Part shown: positions 5,709-6,842 of the stretch, piece by piece
How the letters are laid out: every line of letters starts with the position of its first letter
Numbering within the stretch: position 1 is the first letter of the stretch
Source of the DNA: Candidatus Aminicenantota bacterium
GTDB taxonomy: Bacteria; Acidobacteriota; Aminicenantia; Aminicenantales; Aminicenantaceae
Assembly: GCA_030620655.1 (NCBI GenBank)
Contig: JAUXEH010000148.1
Coordinates: 1 to 6,842 of the forward strand
Direction of reading: 5' to 3'
Length of the DNA: 6,842 nt
Notes under the pieces: generated by a model
Database searches by the model: none
The model's input: the letters and a program-made list of their open reading frames with translations, nothing else
What the model was told of the DNA's origin: nothing
Position numbers and translations under genes: made by a program

Positions 5709-6842
5709 GTGTCTTCTCGATTCGATAGGGTTTTGTTTTGGTCTCTCTTATCCAGATCCATGGAGATGAAGATGGTGAACAGGGTGCCCCTGCCGGGCGA
5801 GCTCTCTACGGATATGTGCCCTTCATGTTCCTTGATGATGGCATAGCTGATGGACAGCCCCAATCCCGTTCCCTTGCCGATCCCTTTGGTGGTGAAGAAG
5901 GGATCGAATATGTGGGGGAGGTGCTGCTGGCCGATCCCGGTTCCCGTGTCCCGGATCTTGACCACGGCGGTCCGGTTTTTCCGGGTCAGCTCTATGCTCA
6001 GGGTCCCGCCGTCCGGCATGGCATCCATGGCGTTCAGTATGATGTTGATGAAGACCTGCTGGAGCTGTTCTCCCTGTGCCCGGATGGGATTGAGGGCATC
6101 GAGGTTCAGTTCCAGGGCGATGTTCATGTTCTTCAGCTTGTACTCGATGAGCGAGATAATCCCCAGGATGCTCTCCTTGAGCTCGACCTGGTAGAAGGCA
6201 CTCTCCGAAGGATTGCGCGCGAAGTTGAGCAGGCTCTTGACGATCTTTGCCACCCGGTCGGTCTGGACTTCGATCTTGTCCAGGATGGCGGCATGGGGCG
6301 AACCGGACATTTTCTTCTGGAGCATCTGAACATAACTGGAAATGCCGGTCAGCGGCGTGTTGATCTCATGGGCCACGCCGGCCGAAAGCAGTCCCACGGA
6401 TGCCAGCTTCTCCGAGGTCACCAGCTGCTGCTGCAGGGAGATCTTTTCGGTGGTGTCCTCGAACACGATGATGGTTCCGTAAGGATTCATCTGGTTGTCA
6501 CGCAGCGGTGTCTTGGCGATGTCGAAGATCTTACTCTCACCCGTCGGCATGGTGATGGATCTCTCACTCAGGAGACGGAAGTCCTTCTGGGTGTCTGGTG
6601 GGAAGAGGGCCCGGAAGTTGTTTTCCCCTACTACCTCGGCCAGGCTTTTCTCCATGGCCGCGTCCTTGTTAATCCGAAAGATCTCTTTCATGACTCGGTT
6701 CCATCCGATGATCTTCCCTTTCTGATCCAGCACCACCACACCCACGGTCAGGCTCTCGATGATGTTTTCGCTGTAGTCCTTGAGGCGCTGGAGCTCCATG
6801 GCCCGGATGTTCGCCTGGTTGTAGAGATAGGCGTTTTCCAGA
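5705..6842 (-). CDS. PAS-containing sensor histidine kinase, 5'-truncated
   Basis: This is the C-terminal 378 residues of a kinase that autophosphorylates on histidine and passes phosphate to the adjacent regulator. The frame stays open to the right edge, 14 codons beyond the internal Met at 6799, so that Met is not taken as the start. Numbering from it: a PAS domain at about 10-118 (NIIESLTVGVVVLD start); the dimerisation H-box GVAHEINTPL with H144; then the HATPase domain with N-box VFINIILNAMDAM (N252, N256), G1 box DTGTGI (284-289), F box FDPFF (298-302) and G2 box GKGTGLGL (308-315). All functional boxes are intact and the type is NtrB-like. The residues upstream of that Met (ENAYLYNQ) resemble the end of a GAF domain leading to a signalling helix, so a further sensor domain probably lies outside the window. 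No membrane segment is visible in this part. The gene is first of the pair and overlaps the regulator. Confidence 0.94.
   Translation of the reverse strand, partial: LENAYLYNQANIRAMELQRLKDYSENIIESLTVGVVVLDQKGKIIGWNRVMKEIFRINKDAAMEKSLAEVVGENNFRALFPPDTQKDFRLLSERSITMPTGESKIFDIAKTPLRDNQMNPYGTIIVFEDTTEKISLQQQLVTSEKLASVGLLSAGVAHEINTPLTGISSYVQMLQKKMSGSPHAAILDKIEVQTDRVAKIVKSLLNFARNPSESAFYQVELKESILGIISLIEYKLKNMNIALELNLDALNPIRAQGEQLQQVFINIILNAMDAMPDGGTLSIELTRKNRTAVVKIRDTGTGIGQQHLPHIFDPFFTTKGIGKGTGLGLSISYAIIKEHEGHISVESSPGRGTLFTIFISMDLDKRDQNKTLSNREDT

Noticed and set aside
5705..6799. Met at 6799 as the kinase start
   Set aside because: The frame is open to the window edge and the upstream residues fit a domain-linking helix, so the gene is treated as truncated.
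1..6842. CRISPR array, tRNA, rRNA, insertion sequence or phage attachment site
   Set aside because: Reading both strands showed no spaced direct repeats, cloverleaf-like segments, transposase or integrase motifs, and almost all bases are assigned to the five genes.

Overview
The window carries five protein-coding genes and short intergenic regions. The sequence looks like a moderately GC-rich Gram-negative-type bacterium. A NtrC-type sigma-54 activator sits with its PAS-containing histidine kinase, next to a large exported zinc peptidase, an Lrp/AsnC regulator and a class I glutamine synthetase. This mixture, and the N[SG]GSLPPDLLES-type AAA+ sequence, would fit Acidobacteriota/Aminicenantota-like or former deltaproteobacterial lineages, but the sequence alone does not settle the taxonomy. 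There is no transposase, integrase, CRISPR array, rRNA or tRNA, so this reads as ordinary chromosome rather than a mobile island.

Layout. (1) 1-966, minus strand: the first 322 codons of a glutamine synthetase (glnA), cut by the left edge. (2) 967-1149: a compact divergent control region. A near-consensus sigma-70 promoter for glnA and a TATAAT promoter for the next gene overlap each other. (3) 1150-1593, plus: a complete Lrp/AsnC regulator. An inverted repeat with terminator-like character straddles its stop codon. (4) 1615-1668: an extended -10 promoter and short leader, then 1669-4308, plus: an exported 879-residue M1-family (gluzincin) metallopeptidase with a TTG start. It keeps the zinc site and catalytic tyrosine but has lost the GAMEN exopeptidase motif, and about 330 residues precede its M1 core. 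(5) 4323-5708, minus, convergent with the peptidase and only 14 bp from it: a NtrC-family response regulator. (6) 5705-6842, minus, overlapping the regulator by ATGA: the C-terminal part of its PAS-HisKA-HATPase kinase, cut by the right edge.

How they may work together. The Lrp-type protein is the natural candidate to control its divergent neighbour glnA, coupling amino acid or nitrogen state to ammonia assimilation; this is inferred from position. The kinase and response regulator form a co-translated pair that should activate sigma-54 promoters, but no convincing sigma-54 promoter is seen here, so their targets probably lie elsewhere. They should not be called NtrB/NtrC merely because a glutamine synthetase is nearby: the peptidase gene separates them and they point the other way. 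The peptidase could feed peptides or amino acids to the cell, but nothing in the sequence ties it to either regulator.

I see no clear previously undescribed multi-gene system. The most interesting items are the peptidase (active zinc site without GAMEN, unusual N-terminal extension, possible retention as a cell-envelope enzyme) and the overlapping divergent glnA/lrp promoters.
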